In this document: positions 1 to 9,232 of the stretch, in pieces
Position numbering within the stretch: the first letter of the stretch is position 1
How the letters are laid out: each line of letters starts with the position of its first letter
The notes under the pieces: generated by a model
Database searches by the model: none
Told to the model about the DNA's origin: nothing
The model's input: the letters and a program-made list of their open reading frames with translations, nothing else
Made by a program: the position numbers and the translations under genes
Assembly: GCF_036867135.1 (NCBI RefSeq)
Contig: NZ_JBAJIJ010000001.1
Span: 1,240,001-1,304,000, forward strand
Length of the DNA: 64,000 nucleotides
Direction of reading: 5' to 3'
From: Aeromicrobium sp. Sec7.5
GTDB lineage: Bacteria > Actinomycetota > Actinomycetes > Propionibacteriales > Nocardioidaceae

Positions 1-117
1 CCAGCGGTCGAGGCCGGCGCCGACGCCGTGCTCGCCGCGAGTGTGTTCCACTTCGGCAGCCTGACCATCCAGGACGTGAAAGACACCTTGCGCGCTGCCG
101 GCCACACCGTCAGATGA
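1..117 (+). CDS. hisF: HisF, C-terminal end (imidazole glycerol phosphate synthase cyclase subunit, partial)
   Basis: Only the last 38 codons lie in the window; the 5' part is off the left edge. The frame reads [14 protein letters not shown] followed by a short helix and the stop, which is the typical C-terminus of the HisF (beta-alpha)8 barrel, including the phosphate-binding AASVFH segment. HisF joins the ammonia from HisH to PRFAR to give IGP and AICAR in histidine biosynthesis. Its TGA overlaps the ATG of the downstream ABC exporter gene (ATGA), so the two are probably translationally coupled. Confidence 0.9.
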   Translation, partial: PAVEAGADAVLAASVFHFGSLTIQDVKDTLRAAGHTVR

Positions 118-1919
118 CCGCCCTCGACAATCTCGGCGGCACGAACACGACCGACCTGACCCGTCGGGGCTTTGGCGTGCTCGGAGTCGGCATCGGTCGC
201 CAGAAGGCGCTGTTCTCGCTCTCCATCGCGTTCTCGGTGCTGTTCGGCGCCACGACCGTCGCCGACGCCTGGGTGCTGGGCTGGGCCACCGACCACGTCA
301 TCCGCCCCTCCTTCGCCGACGGCGACGTCGCGACCGGGGCCCTCGTCACGGGCACGCTGCTCTTCATCAGCGCCGCGCTGCTGCGCATGATCGGCGTCGT
401 CGGTCGCCGCCTCGTCGGCGGCATCGTCTACTACCGCCTCGTCGCGGGCGATCGTCGTCGCGTGACCCGCAAGTACCTGCAGCTGCCGGTCTCGTGGCAC
501 CAGTCGCACCCCACGGGCCAGCTGCTCTCGAACGCCAACGCGGACGTCGAGGCCATCTGGAGCGTCTTCATGCCGCTGCCGATGGCGATCGGCGTCATCG
601 CGATGCTGATCGTCGCGGTCGTCACGATGCTGGCCGCCGACCCCGTGCTCACCCTCGTGGGGCTGGTCGTGTTCCCGCTCCTGTTCGTGCTGAACGTGGT
701 CTACCAGCGCCGCCAGGGGCCCCGGATGGCCCAGGCGCAGAGCCTGCGTGGTGACGTCTCGTCGGTCGCGCACGAGTCGTTCGACGGCGCCCTGGTCGTG
801 AAGTCCCTGGGCCGCGAGGACGAGGAGACGGCGCGGTTCGCCGCGGCCTCCGAGGAGCTGCGCGACGCCAACATCGCGGTCGGACGGGTGCGCGCGGTCT
901 TCGAGCCGGTCCTCGAGGCGCTGCCGAGCATCGGTGTGCTCCTCGTGGTGCTGCTCGGCATCGGCCGCATCGAGTCCGGCGCCACCGAGCCCGGCGACGT
1001 CGTGCAGATCGCGTACCTCTTCACGATCGTGGCCATGCCGGTCCGGGCGATTGGTTGGGTGCTCGCCGAGCTGCCGCGCACCGTGGTCGGCTGGGACCGC
1101 GTCCGTGGGGTGCTCGACGACCCCACCCGGTTCCCCTACGGCTCGGCCGACCTCCCGGGATCCGGCCCGGTCGGCCTGCGCACCGAGGGTCTCGGCTTCT
1201 CCTACGAGCCCGACGAGCTCGTGCTCGCCGGTCTCGACCTGGAGGTGCAGGCGGGCAGCGTCACCGCCGTCGTCGGGTCGACCGGCAGCGGCAAGAGCAC
1301 CCTGGCCTCGCTCGTGACGCGCCTGGTCGACGCCGACGAGGGGCGCGTGCTCCTCGACGGACGCGCCGTCGCCGAGGTCGACCACGAGGCGCTGTCGGCG
1401 GCGGTCTCGCTCGTCGCCCAGGCCACGTTCCTGTTCGACGACACGGTGCGCAGCAACATCACGCTCGACGCCGACATCGACGACGAGACCGTCTGGGACG
1501 TGCTGCGCACGGTGCAGGCGGACCGGTTCGTCTCGGCGCTGCCCCACGGTCTCGACACGGAGCTGGGGGAGCGCGGCACGTCGCTCTCCGGCGGGCAGCG
1601 GCAGCGACTGTCGCTCGCGCGGGCTCTCGTGCGGGCTCCGCGACTGCTGGTGCTCGACGACGCCACGAGCGCCCTCGACCCCGACGTCGAGCAGCGGATC
1701 CTGCGCGCTCTGGCCGAGCGCTCGCAGGCAGGTGGCCCCACCGTGCTCGTGGTGGCCTACCGCAAGGCCACGATCGCCCTGGCCGACCAGGTCGTGCACC
1801 TCGCCGACGGCCGGATCGCCGATCGCGGCACCCATGCCGAGCTGCGGGAGCGGTCCGCCGCCTACCGCGACCTCGTCGACGCGTACGACCAGGCCCGGCA
1901 GGAGGTCGACCATGAGTGA
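114..1919 (+). CDS. ABC exporter half-transporter with degenerate ATP site (subunit A)
   Basis: 601 aa: an N-terminal six-helix exporter membrane domain (about residues 30-320) fused to an ABC ATPase. Walker A GSTGSGKS is near residue 387 and the signature LSGGQRQR near 491. Walker B reads [12 protein letters not shown], so the usual catalytic Glu is Asp, and the H-loop His is replaced (VVAYRK in place of IAHR). These changes are typical of the non-hydrolysing site of heterodimeric exporters such as TM287/288 or BmrCD. The start overlaps the hisF stop (ATGA), and the gene overlaps the next ABC subunit by 8 bp, so the pair is co-translated and probably forms a heterodimer. Substrate unknown; multidrug or lipid export is possible. 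Its position inside the his genes is unusual. Confidence 0.9.
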   Translation: MTALDNLGGTNTTDLTRRGFGVLGVGIGRQKALFSLSIAFSVLFGATTVADAWVLGWATDHVIRPSFADGDVATGALVTGTLLFISAALLRMIGVVGRRLVGGIVYYRLVAGDRRRVTRKYLQLPVSWHQSHPTGQLLSNANADVEAIWSVFMPLPMAIGVIAMLIVAVVTMLAADPVLTLVGLVVFPLLFVLNVVYQRRQGPRMAQAQSLRGDVSSVAHESFDGALVVKSLGREDEETARFAAASEELRDANIAVGRVRAVFEPVLEALPSIGVLLVVLLGIGRIESGATEPGDVVQIAYLFTIVAMPVRAIGWVLAELPRTVVGWDRVRGVLDDPTRFPYGSADLPGSGPVGLRTEGLGFSYEPDELVLAGLDLEVQAGSVTAVVGSTGSGKSTLASLVTRLVDADEGRVLLDGRAVAEVDHEALSAAVSLVAQATFLFDDTVRSNITLDADIDDETVWDVLRTVQADRFVSALPHGLDTELGERGTSLSGGQRQRLSLARALVRAPRLLVLDDATSALDPDVEQRILRALAERSQAGGPTVLVVAYRKATIALADQVVHLADGRIADRGTHAELRERSAAYRDLVDAYDQARQEVDHE

Positions 1920-3735
1920 CAAGAAGACGCCCCGCGAGGGGAGCCTGCGCATCATCCGACGGGGACTGGCCCTGAGCCCCGCGATCACCGCGGGGTGGCG
2001 TCGCACGGTCCTCCTGGCCCTGCTCGGCACGGCCGGCAGCTCGCTCGTGCCGATCGTGGTGCAGCGCTCGGTCGACTCCGGCCTGGGCGACACCCAGGGA
2101 GGGGTCGAGGGCGACCGCATCGTGCTCGTGGTCACCCTCGCGGCCCTGCTGCTCATGGTCTCGGGAGTCGCGAGCTGGGCGGCGAAGGTCCGCATCTTCA
2201 CCGGTACCGAGCGGGGCCTCACGCAGCTGCGCGTGCGGGCCTTCCGCCACGTCCACGACCTGTCGATGCTGACGCAGAACACCCAGCGTCGCGGCTCGCT
2301 CGTCTCGCGGGTCACGTCCGACATCGACCAGATCTCGCTGTTCCTGCAGTCGACGGGCATGATCCTGGTGCTCAGTGCCGGGCAGATGCTGGTGGCCACG
2401 GTCGTCATGGCCTTCCTGTCGTGGCAGCTGACGCTCGTCGTGATCGCGACCTTCATCCCGCTCGCCCTGAGCCTGAAGTTCTTCGCCGAACGCATGTCGG
2501 TCGCCTACGACCGCGTGCGCCAGACGGTCGCCGACCTGCTGACCACGATCGCCGAGCCCGTCGTCGGAGCCTCGGTCGTGCGCTCGTATGCGATCGAGGC
2601 GCGCACGCAGCAGCGCATCGACGACGCCATCCAGACGAACTACCGCTCGAACGTCAAGGCGCAGACCATCGTCAGCGTCACGTTCGCGACCGCGATCCTG
2701 GTCGGCGGCGTGGCGAACGCGGCCGCCCTCGGCGTGGGCGTGTGGCTGGGGGTCGTCGGCGGGCTGTCGATGGGCACCGTCATCGCCTTCATCTTCCTCA
2801 TCACCCTGTTCGTCGGGCCGGCCCAGATGGCCACGCAGGTCATCACCGAGGCGCAGAACGCGGTCGCCTCCTGGCGCCGCGTGATCGAGCTGCTCGAGAC
2901 GCCGGCCGATGTCGTCGATCCGGGGCCCGGGGTCGCGACGCTCCCCACCGGCGATCTGGGAGCGCGCTTCACCCACGTGCGGTTCGCCTACCCCGACGGC
3001 CCCACGGTGCTGGACGACGTCGACGTCACGATCGCGCCGCGCCAGCGCATCGCGGTCGTGGGCGAGACCGGCTCGGGCAAGACCACGTTCGCCAAGCTGC
3101 TCACGCGTCTGATGGACCCGGTCGAGGGCAACGTGGCCCTGGGCCGCGACGACCAGTGGGCCGATGTCGCGGAGATCTCCTTCGCCGACCTGCGACGCCA
3201 CGTCGTGATGGTGCCGCAGGAGGGCTTCCTGTTCGACTCCACCCTGGCCGAGAACCTGCGGTACGGACGTCGCTCGGCCACCGACGCCGAGCTCGTCGCC
3301 GCGATCGGCGACCTCGGACTGGTCGCCTGGTTCGAGGCGTTGCCCCGCGGGTTGCAGACCCGCGTGGGCCAGCGCGGCGAGTCGTTGTCGGCGGGGGAGC
3401 GGCAGCTCGTCGCGCTCGTGCGCTCGGCCCTCGCCGACCCGGCGTTCCTCGTGCTCGACGAGGCCACCAGCGCGGTCGATCCCCAGACCGAGCTGCGGGC
3501 CACCCGGGCGCTCGAGGTGCTGCTCGACGGGCGCACGAGCGTCACCATCGCGCACCGTCTGTCCACCGCCGAGAACGCCGACCGCATCCTGGTCTTCGAC
3601 GCCGGACGCCTCGTGGAGGACGGCTCGCACGACGATCTCGTCGATGCCGGTGGCGTCTACCAGCGGCTCCACGCCAGCTGGGTGGCCCAGGCCTCGCTCG
3701 GCCTCGCGGCGCCTGCTGGGACACTGGCACCGTGA
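1912..3735 (+). CDS. ABC exporter half-transporter with consensus ATP site (subunit B)
   Basis: 607 aa from the ATG at 1912, chosen because it overlaps the upstream stop and directly begins the soluble N-terminus [12 protein letters not shown]. It has an exporter membrane domain followed by an ABC ATPase with Walker A GETGSGKT (about residue 383), signature LSAGERQ (about 491), Walker [13 protein letters not shown] with the catalytic Glu, and H-loop TIAHRLST. This is the hydrolytically competent partner of the degenerate upstream subunit. The stop overlaps the hisI GTG start (GTGA), so the whole run hisF - ABC - ABC - hisI is tightly coupled. Substrate not predictable from sequence. Confidence 0.9.
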   Translation: MSDKKTPREGSLRIIRRGLALSPAITAGWRRTVLLALLGTAGSSLVPIVVQRSVDSGLGDTQGGVEGDRIVLVVTLAALLLMVSGVASWAAKVRIFTGTERGLTQLRVRAFRHVHDLSMLTQNTQRRGSLVSRVTSDIDQISLFLQSTGMILVLSAGQMLVATVVMAFLSWQLTLVVIATFIPLALSLKFFAERMSVAYDRVRQTVADLLTTIAEPVVGASVVRSYAIEARTQQRIDDAIQTNYRSNVKAQTIVSVTFATAILVGGVANAAALGVGVWLGVVGGLSMGTVIAFIFLITLFVGPAQMATQVITEAQNAVASWRRVIELLETPADVVDPGPGVATLPTGDLGARFTHVRFAYPDGPTVLDDVDVTIAPRQRIAVVGETGSGKTTFAKLLTRLMDPVEGNVALGRDDQWADVAEISFADLRRHVVMVPQEGFLFDSTLAENLRYGRRSATDAELVAAIGDLGLVAWFEALPRGLQTRVGQRGESLSAGERQLVALVRSALADPAFLVLDEATSAVDPQTELRATRALEVLLDGRTSVTIAHRLSTAENADRILVFDAGRLVEDGSHDDLVDAGGVYQRLHASWVAQASLGLAAPAGTLAP

Positions 3736-4070
3736 GCAACCTGGACCCCGACGTCGCCTCGCGACTCAAGCGTGACGCCAACGGGCTGGTGGCCGCTGTC
3801 GTGCAGGACGCCGGCACCCGCGACGTGCTGATGGTCGGCTGGATGGACGACGAGGCCCTGCACCGCACCCTCACGACCGGCGCGGCCACGTTCTGGAGCC
3901 GCAGTCGTCGCGAGTACTGGGTCAAGGGCGAGACGTCGGGCAACACGCTCGCCGTGCGCGAGGTGCGCCTCGACTGCGACGGCGACACCGTGCTCGTCAC
4001 GGCCGACGCCGCGGGCCCCACGTGCCACACGGGTGCCACCACCTGCTTCGTCGCCGACCGGCTGCTCTGA
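3732..4070 (+). CDS. hisI: Phosphoribosyl-AMP cyclohydrolase
   Basis: 112 aa, GTG start overlapping the ABC stop. HisI hydrolyses phosphoribosyl-AMP to ProFAR in histidine biosynthesis. The family core is visible: [12 protein letters not shown] near the N-terminus, the [20 protein letters not shown] block, and the metal-binding [10 protein letters not shown] and [10 protein letters not shown] segments with the conserved cysteines. It is the monofunctional form, with no HisE domain. It is followed after 1 bp by the Trp-associated membrane protein, where many actinobacteria carry trpE. Confidence 0.96.
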   Translation: MSNLDPDVASRLKRDANGLVAAVVQDAGTRDVLMVGWMDDEALHRTLTTGAATFWSRSRREYWVKGETSGNTLAVREVRLDCDGDTVLVTADAAGPTCHTGATTCFVADRLL

Positions 4071-4071
4071 C

Positions 4072-4692
4072 GTGGCGGGCAGCAACCCTCGGCGCTGGTA
4101 CGGGCCCACGGTCCTCGGCATCGTGGTGGCCGGCGGTGTGGCCTTCGTCCTCGGTCGGCGTACCTGGGTCACCACGACGCTCGGCGACGGCCAGGGGGCC
4201 GGTGCGGTCGTCGAGACCACGGGCACCGACGTCTCCGCCCTGGTGCCCGGCCTCGCGGTCGTGATCGTGGCGGCGGGCCTGGGCGTGCTGGCCTCCGGGG
4301 GCTGGTTCCGGCGCGTCATCGGCGTCCTGGTCGTCGCCGCGTCGGTCGGTGGGGTCGTCGCGACCCGCACCGACCCGCAGGGCGTCGTCGATGCCGCGGT
4401 GCAGGAGAGCGTCGCGTTCGGCGAGGGGGTCGACGTGAGCTCCGTGACCCACGCGGGGCCGTGGCTCGCGGCTGCCGCCTTCGTGGTCGCGGCGCTGCTC
4501 GGGCTCCTCGTCGTCCGGTTCGGCGCTGCCTGGCCCACCATGAGCAGTCGGTACGAGTCGCCCTCGGCCCGAGTGGTCGAGCCCGACGGATCGGACCTCT
4601 GGAAGGCGATGGACGCCGGACTCGACCCCACCGACCCGAGCGACGACCCGTCCGACGACCGCGACGCCGGCGACGGTGGCCCGGCCCGGTAG
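4072..4692 (+). CDS. Trp-biosynthesis-associated membrane protein (TIGR02234 type)
   Basis: 206 aa from the GTG at 4072, one base after hisI. Four hydrophobic segments are visible (about residues 12-30, 57-74, 82-98 and 127-146) with a long extracytoplasmic loop between the first and second, and an acidic, Asp/Pro-rich cytoplasmic tail. Membrane proteins of this size and topology regularly sit between trpE and trpC in actinobacteria and are named from that context; the molecular function is not known. Here trpE is missing just upstream, so this gene follows hisI directly. Confidence 0.8.
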   Translation: MAGSNPRRWYGPTVLGIVVAGGVAFVLGRRTWVTTTLGDGQGAGAVVETTGTDVSALVPGLAVVIVAAGLGVLASGGWFRRVIGVLVVAASVGGVVATRTDPQGVVDAAVQESVAFGEGVDVSSVTHAGPWLAAAAFVVAALLGLLVVRFGAAWPTMSSRYESPSARVVEPDGSDLWKAMDAGLDPTDPSDDPSDDRDAGDGGPAR

Positions 4693-4695
4693 GCT
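4690..4695 (+). promoter_or_regulatory. Candidate -10 element for the HGxxPAAW gene
   Basis: TAGGCT begins in the TAG stop codon of the upstream membrane-protein gene. It would start transcription about 35 nt before the ATG at 4738, leaving room for the GCAGGAG ribosome site just upstream of that ATG. No clear -35 is seen. Confidence 0.35.
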
Positions 4696-4737
4696 GACCC
4701 GCGTCAGACCGCCCGACCACCGCAGGAGTTCTCGCCC

Positions 4738-4929
4738 ATGTCGCACGGATCCTCGCCCGCCGCCTGGACCGCCGTCCTGCTGGCCCTCATCGGCACCACG
4801 ATCGGCGGCATCGGCCTGGTGCCGGACCCGAACTGGATCGTCTTCACGATCGGCTGCGTCGTGGCCCTCATCGCCGGCCCGGTCGGTCTGGTCATGTCGA
4901 AGTCCGGCCGCGGCGCCAAGAGCCACTGA
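4738..4929 (+). CDS. Small membrane protein, HGxxPAAW (DUF6704) family
   Basis: 63 aa with two hydrophobic segments (about residues 9-27 and 33-53) and the N-terminal HGSSPAAW motif that gives the family its name. The function is unknown. It is characteristically found in the trp/lgt neighbourhood of actinobacteria between the Trp-associated membrane protein and a DUF2752 protein, as here. GCAGGAG lies 11 nt before the ATG. It probably forms a short operon with the DUF2752 gene 2 bp downstream. Confidence 0.8.
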   Translation: MSHGSSPAAWTAVLLALIGTTIGGIGLVPDPNWIVFTIGCVVALIAGPVGLVMSKSGRGAKSH

Positions 4930-4931
4930 CC

Positions 4932-5384
4932 ATGAGTCAGGCGGTCCTCCCGCCGCCACCGCCCGGGGACACTCGGGCGGATCGTTCGCGCGCCGATCTC
5001 CTGCGCGCCCCCCTGCTCGTCGGCGGTGCCGGTGCCCTGGCGCTCGGCGCCCTGAACCTGCGGGACCCGCACGCGAGCGGCAGCTGGGGCTTCTGCCCGT
5101 TCCTGCTCCTCACCGGAGAGCCGTGCCCCGCCTGTGGCGGTCTTCGGGCCATGAACGACCTGACCCGGGGCGACGTCGCGGGTGCGCTGCTCAGCAACGC
5201 GGCGGCCGTCGTGTTCGTCGCCGTGATGGGTGTCGCGTGGGTCGTCTGGACCGTCCGACGCTCGCGCGGTCAGGACGTGCCGTGGATCCGGCTGTCCCGA
5301 CCGTGGTTCATCGTCGTGGCCGCGTCGATGCTGGCGTTCGCGATCCTTCGCTGGACCCCGTGGGGCCAGGGCCTCCAGCCCTGA
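4932..5384 (+). CDS. DUF2752 membrane protein
   Basis: 150 aa with about three transmembrane segments (near residues 30-45, 82-100 and 122-138). The family hallmark is present between the first two: a CPF...PCPACGGLRAMNDLTRGD block, with cysteines spaced as in DUF2752. The function is unknown; the motif resembles a small metal or thiol site facing the membrane. It follows the HGxxPAAW gene after 2 bp and is probably co-transcribed with it. Confidence 0.85.
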   Translation: MSQAVLPPPPPGDTRADRSRADLLRAPLLVGGAGALALGALNLRDPHASGSWGFCPFLLLTGEPCPACGGLRAMNDLTRGDVAGALLSNAAAVVFVAVMGVAWVVWTVRRSRGQDVPWIRLSRPWFIVVAASMLAFAILRWTPWGQGLQP

Positions 5385-5400
5385 CCCTCTGGCATCGGAC

Positions 5401-5922
5401 TCAGTAGCTGTTCCAGGACGGGTCGCCGAAGCCCTCGGTCGCGAACAGGACCACGAAGAACGCGATGACCAGCACGTTCAGCACGATCCCGATGATGCCG
5501 GTCACCAGACCTGCGGTCGCCTGCCCCGATCCTGTCCGCATCCCGTTCGACCGGGCGATCTCCTTGCGTGCCGTGAAGGCGAGGATGACGGCCGGAATGC
5601 CGAGCGCGATGCCGGGGACGTAGAAGCAGAGCGCCACGACGATGCTCGCGATCGAGGCGATCCCCAGGATCATCGACCACAGGGCCTGCTGGCTGCCCTG
5701 CGGTCCGTAGGGCTGGTAGGCCTGCGGGTAGCCGTAGCCGTACGGCGCCTGCGGGTACCCGTACGGGGCCTGCGGCTGTCCGTAGGGGGCCTGCGGCTGT
5801 CCGTACGGCGCCTGCGCGTACGGGTTGGGGTTCGGGGCACCGGGCACCGGCTGGCCGGGCGGCGGGGTCGCGCCGGCGCCGTGCGGATCGGGACCCTGGG
5901 GGTCCTGGTCGGGGGTGCTCAT
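5401..5922 (-). CDS. DUF4190-type membrane protein with Pro/Tyr-rich repeat N-terminus
   Basis: 173 aa. Residues 1-80 are low-complexity, with a degenerate PYGQPQA/PYGYPQA repeat rich in Pro, Gly, Tyr and Gln. Two hydrophobic segments follow (about 84-113 and 135-163), with a conserved turn between them containing ARKEIARSNGMRTGSGQATAGL, the usual DUF4190 arrangement. Such proteins are common in high-GC Gram-positives; the function is unknown. A second DUF4190 protein lies at 6624-7004, so the region holds a dispersed pair. It is divergent from the 6059 gene. Confidence 0.8.
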   Translation of the reverse strand: MSTPDQDPQGPDPHGAGATPPPGQPVPGAPNPNPYAQAPYGQPQAPYGQPQAPYGYPQAPYGYGYPQAYQPYGPQGSQQALWSMILGIASIASIVVALCFYVPGIALGIPAVILAFTARKEIARSNGMRTGSGQATAGLVTGIIGIVLNVLVIAFFVVLFATEGFGDPSWNSY

Positions 5923-6058
5923 CGGGTCTCCTCGGGAACGGGCGGCGACGTTCGCGGATCATCTCATCATGCGGCGCCGGGTGCGCACAGCACCTGGACA
6001 CGGCACGATCGGGGTGAGGTGCCGCCGTGGCATGCCGTGAGATCGAGAGGAACCTTCG

Positions 6059-6550
6059 ATGGTCGACCCGTATCCCGCAGGACCTGAGCAGCCGTACCGC
6101 CCGCCGACCAAGGGCGAGCCGCCCGCCTCGGTCAAGACCGCGATCAACCTCATCTGGGTCGGCGTCGGTCTCAGCGTCCTCTCCTCGCTCCTGACGCTGT
6201 TGTTCCTCGACGACCTGATCGACGACGCCCTGGGGGCCAACGCGGCGCTCGACCGCGATGCGGCCCAGCTCGGCGTCATCATCGGTACCGTCTTCGCCAT
6301 CGCCTTCGGCGTCGGCCTCGCGATCCTGTTCATCTTCTTCCTGAAGAAGGGCGCCAACTGGGCCCGGATCGTCTACACGGTGCTGCTCGGCTTCGGCATC
6401 GTGGCCGGGGTGATCGGCCTGCTCGGCAGCCAGCCCGTCGTGTTCCTGCTGCTCGGCCTCGTCGGACTCGTGCTCAACGTCGCCACGATCGTGTTCCTGT
6501 TCCGTCCCGACAGCAACGCGTTCTTCTCGGCCCCGACGCCGACCTACTGA
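6059..6550 (+). CDS. Hypothetical four-helix membrane protein
   Basis: 163 aa with a short Pro-rich cytoplasmic N-terminus (PYPAGPEQPYRPP) and four hydrophobic segments (about residues 25-48, 74-97, 102-122 and 125-146). No catalytic motif is recognised. The architecture resembles other small actinobacterial membrane proteins with a Pro-rich cytoplasmic leader. GAGAGGA precedes the ATG. Transcription probably ends at the strong hairpin at 6571-6604, shared with the convergent DUF4190 gene. Confidence 0.7.
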   Translation: MVDPYPAGPEQPYRPPTKGEPPASVKTAINLIWVGVGLSVLSSLLTLLFLDDLIDDALGANAALDRDAAQLGVIIGTVFAIAFGVGLAILFIFFLKKGANWARIVYTVLLGFGIVAGVIGLLGSQPVVFLLLGLVGLVLNVATIVFLFRPDSNAFFSAPTPTY

Positions 6551-6570
6551 GGCGCGGTCCACACCGACGC

Positions 6571-6604
6571 GAACGGGTGCCGGACCGAGGTCCGGCACCC
6601 GTTC
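6571..6604. terminator. Bidirectional hairpin terminator
   Basis: A perfect 16-bp inverted repeat, GAACGGGTGCCGGACC and its complement, is separated by only 2 nt (about a 4-nt loop in practice). It lies between the convergent genes ending at 6550 and 6624. There is no U-tract, as is usual for high-GC actinobacterial terminators. Confidence 0.8.
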
Positions 6605-6623
6605 GACGGTGGAGGGGTCTGGC

Positions 6624-7004
6624 TCAGCCGAAGGCGTTGTCCAGCGTGCCCGTGAGCACCAGCAGCAGGTAGCCGGCCCACAGCACGAGGCCGATGATGC
6701 CGATGATGAAGCCGGCCTTGGCCAGGCCCGCGCCGGTCTGGGTGCCCTGCGAGGTCTCGATCTCCTGGGTCGCCATGCGGCTGAAGACGATCGCGAGGAC
6801 CCCGGTCACGAGGCCGAAGCAGAACAGGCTCACGATGCCGAGCACCAGGGAGGCGATGGCCTTGCCGTTGGTCTTCGGCGGGGCGCCGTAGCCCCCCGGC
6901 GCCTGGGGCGGGTACGACCCCGGGGGCGGGTAGCCGCCCTCTGGGGGCGGCGTGGAGCCGTAGCTGGGCAGTCCTGACGTGTCGTTCGGTTCGTTGGTCG
7001 ACAT
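6624..7004 (-). CDS. DUF4190-type membrane protein
   Basis: 126 aa: a Pro/Gly/Tyr-rich N-terminus ([21 protein letters not shown], about residues 23-43), then two hydrophobic segments (48-73 and 92-118) separated by an [23 protein letters not shown] turn, the DUF4190 pattern. It is a paralogue in architecture of the protein at 5401-5922. The function is unknown. Confidence 0.75.
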   Translation of the reverse strand: MSTNEPNDTSGLPSYGSTPPPEGGYPPPGSYPPQAPGGYGAPPKTNGKAIASLVLGIVSLFCFGLVTGVLAIVFSRMATQEIETSQGTQTGAGLAKAGFIIGIIGLVLWAGYLLLVLTGTLDNAFG

Positions 7005-7145
7005 GTCGGGAGACCAATGGAGATCGCGGAGCGGAGCACCCGCGCGACGCGTGTGGTCGGTGCACCCACCGGAGGCCCTCCACGCCTCGGCTCGAGAGCA
7101 GGTCCGCGGTGCGGCACCCGTGCACGTGCGTTGCTCCGGCGGGTC

Positions 7146-7151
7146 TACCCT
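7146..7151 (+). promoter_or_regulatory. Candidate -10 element upstream of trpC
   Basis: TACCCT lies about 49 nt before the trpC ATG and is followed by TGTGAGG. It would give a leader of about 40 nt. The leader has no run of Trp codons or attenuator hairpin that I can see. Weak evidence, consensus match only. Confidence 0.25.
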
Positions 7152-7199
7152 GTGAGGACAGCCGTCTCGTCCGGGGGCGGTCTCGCGCCAGGAGGTCTC

Positions 7200-8006
7200 A
7201 TGTCCGTACTCGACGAGATCCTTGTCGGCGCTGCGGCCGACCTCGCTGACCGCATGGCCCTCACCAGCCTGGCGGACCTCAAGTCCCGGGCCGCCCGTCA
7301 GCCGGAGGCGCTGGACCCCATGCCGGCGTTCCGCTCCGAGGGCGTCTCGGTCATCGCCGAGGTCAAGCGTTCCAGCCCCAGCAAGGGCGAGCTGGCGCTC
7401 ATCTCCGATCCTGCGTCCCTCGCCGCCGACTACGCCTCAGGGGGCGCCGCGGCGATCAGCGTCCTGACCGAGCAGCGGCGATTCGGCGGCACGCTCGACG
7501 ACCTGCGCGCGGTGCGCGCCAAGGTCGACGTCCCGGTGCTGCGCAAGGACTTCATCACGACGTCGTACCAGCTGTGGGAGGCGCGTGCTGCGGGAGCCGA
7601 CATGGCTCTGCTCATCGTGGCGGCCCTGGAGCAGATCGTGCTCGAGAGCCTCATCGAACGCGCGGTCTCCATCGGTCTGACGCCGCTCGTCGAGGTCCAT
7701 GACGAGGACGAGCTCGACCGGGCGCTGGCCGCCGGGGCCGACCTCGTCGGCGTGAACGCCCGCAACCTCAAGACGCTCGAGGTCGACCGCGACACGTTCG
7801 CGCGTCTCGCGCCCCGGATCCCGAGCACCGTCGTCTCGGTCGCCGAGTCCGGTGTGCGGGGGCCGCACGACGTCATCGAGTACGGGCGCCACGGCGCCAA
7901 CGTGGTGCTCGTGGGCGAGACCCTCGTGCGCGACGACGATCCCCGCGCCTCGGTCGCCGATCTCGTGGCGGCCGGCTCGCACCCCGCCCTCCAGCACCGG
8001 AGCTGA
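7200..8006 (+). CDS. trpC: Indole-3-glycerol phosphate synthase
   Basis: 268 aa from the ATG at 7200, preceded by AGGAGG at a 4-nt distance; an in-frame extension further upstream lacks family similarity. TrpC converts CdRP to indole-3-glycerol phosphate. The barrel motifs are present: [14 protein letters not shown] (catalytic Glu and Lys), [21 protein letters not shown] (catalytic Lys), [11 protein letters not shown] and [11 protein letters not shown]. It begins the trpC-trpB-trpA-lgt run; trpB starts 5 bp after the stop. Confidence 0.96.
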   Translation: MSVLDEILVGAAADLADRMALTSLADLKSRAARQPEALDPMPAFRSEGVSVIAEVKRSSPSKGELALISDPASLAADYASGGAAAISVLTEQRRFGGTLDDLRAVRAKVDVPVLRKDFITTSYQLWEARAAGADMALLIVAALEQIVLESLIERAVSIGLTPLVEVHDEDELDRALAAGADLVGVNARNLKTLEVDRDTFARLAPRIPSTVVSVAESGVRGPHDVIEYGRHGANVVLVGETLVRDDDPRASVADLVAAGSHPALQHRS

Positions 8007-8011
8007 CACGC

Positions 8012-9229
8012 GTGACCTCTCTCACGGATGGCCCTGTCCTGCCCGACGGCCCCGGCCACTTCGGCCGGTTCGGTGGTCGCTTCATGCCCGAGGCGCTCAT
8101 GGCGCCGCTCGAGGAGATCACGCGCGAGTGGGAGGCCGCTCAGGTCGACCCGGTCTTCCAGGCCGAGCTCGCGCGGATGCTCCGCGAGTACGCCAACGTG
8201 CCGAGCCCGCTGTACGAGGCGCACCGGTTCAGCAAGGCCGCCGGCGCACGCATCCTGCTCAAGCGTGAGGACCTGAACCACACGGGCGCGCACAAGATCC
8301 GCAACGTGATCGGCCAGGCGCTGCTGGCCAAGCGCATCGGCAAGCCACGCTGCATCGCCGAGACCGGTGCGGGCCAGCACGGCGTCGCGTCCGCCACGGC
8401 CTGCGCCTACCTCGATCTCGAGTGCACCGTCTACATGGGTGAGGTCGACACCGAGCGCCAGGCACTCAACGTGGCGCGCATGCGCATGCTCGGCGCCGAG
8501 GTCATCCCGGTCACGACCGGCAGCCGCACGCTGAAGGACGCCATCAACGAGGCGCTGCGCGACTGGGTCACCACGGTCGACACGACCCACTACCTCTTCG
8601 GCACGGCCGCCGGTCCCCACCCGTTCCCGACCATGGTGCGCGAGCTCACGCGAGGCATCGGCGACGAGGCCCGCGCCCAGGTGCTGGAGCTCGACGGCAA
8701 GTTGCCCGAGGCGATCGTGGCGTGCGTCGGCGGCGGGTCGAACGCCATCGGCCTGTTCACGGCGTTCATCGGCGACGAGCAGGTCCGCATCCTCGGTGTC
8801 GAGGCCGGCGGCGACGGCGTCGAGACGGGTCGCCACGCGGCCACCATCACCGGCGGCCAGGTCGGCGTCCTGCACGGCGCCCGCTCGTTCCTGCTGCAGG
8901 ACGACGACGGCCAGACGACCGAGTCGCACTCCATCAGCGCCGGTCTCGACTACCCGGGCGTCGGGCCCGAGCACTCCTACCTCGCCGACATTGGCCGGGC
9001 CGTCTACCGCCCGGCCACCGACGCGCAGGCGATGTCGGCCTTCGACCTGCTCTGCAAGACCGAGGGCATCATTCCCGCGATCGAGTCCGCGCACGCGCTC
9101 GCCGGTGCGATCGACCTCGCCCGCGAGCTCGGTCCGGACGCCACGATCCTGGTGAACCTCTCGGGTCGCGGCGACAAGGACGTCCACACCGCTGCCGAGT
9201 ACTTCGGCCTGCTCGCCGAAGGTCGCTGA
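8012..9229 (+). CDS. trpB: Tryptophan synthase beta chain
   Basis: 405 aa, GTG start, normal family length. It makes L-tryptophan from indole and serine using PLP. Diagnostic segments are [13 protein letters not shown] at the N-terminus, the PLP-lysine motif [27 protein letters not shown] (phosphate cup) and LSGRGDKDV near the C-terminus. It sits between trpC and trpA with gaps of 5 and 3 bp. Confidence 0.97.
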   Translation: MTSLTDGPVLPDGPGHFGRFGGRFMPEALMAPLEEITREWEAAQVDPVFQAELARMLREYANVPSPLYEAHRFSKAAGARILLKREDLNHTGAHKIRNVIGQALLAKRIGKPRCIAETGAGQHGVASATACAYLDLECTVYMGEVDTERQALNVARMRMLGAEVIPVTTGSRTLKDAINEALRDWVTTVDTTHYLFGTAAGPHPFPTMVRELTRGIGDEARAQVLELDGKLPEAIVACVGGGSNAIGLFTAFIGDEQVRILGVEAGGDGVETGRHAATITGGQVGVLHGARSFLLQDDDGQTTESHSISAGLDYPGVGPEHSYLADIGRAVYRPATDAQAMSAFDLLCKTEGIIPAIESAHALAGAIDLARELGPDATILVNLSGRGDKDVHTAAEYFGLLAEGR

Positions 9230-9232
9230 GCC

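Noticed and set aside
7152..7199. A trp attenuator or leader peptide before trpC
   Set aside because: No short frame with Trp codons and no alternative hairpins are visible in the leader.
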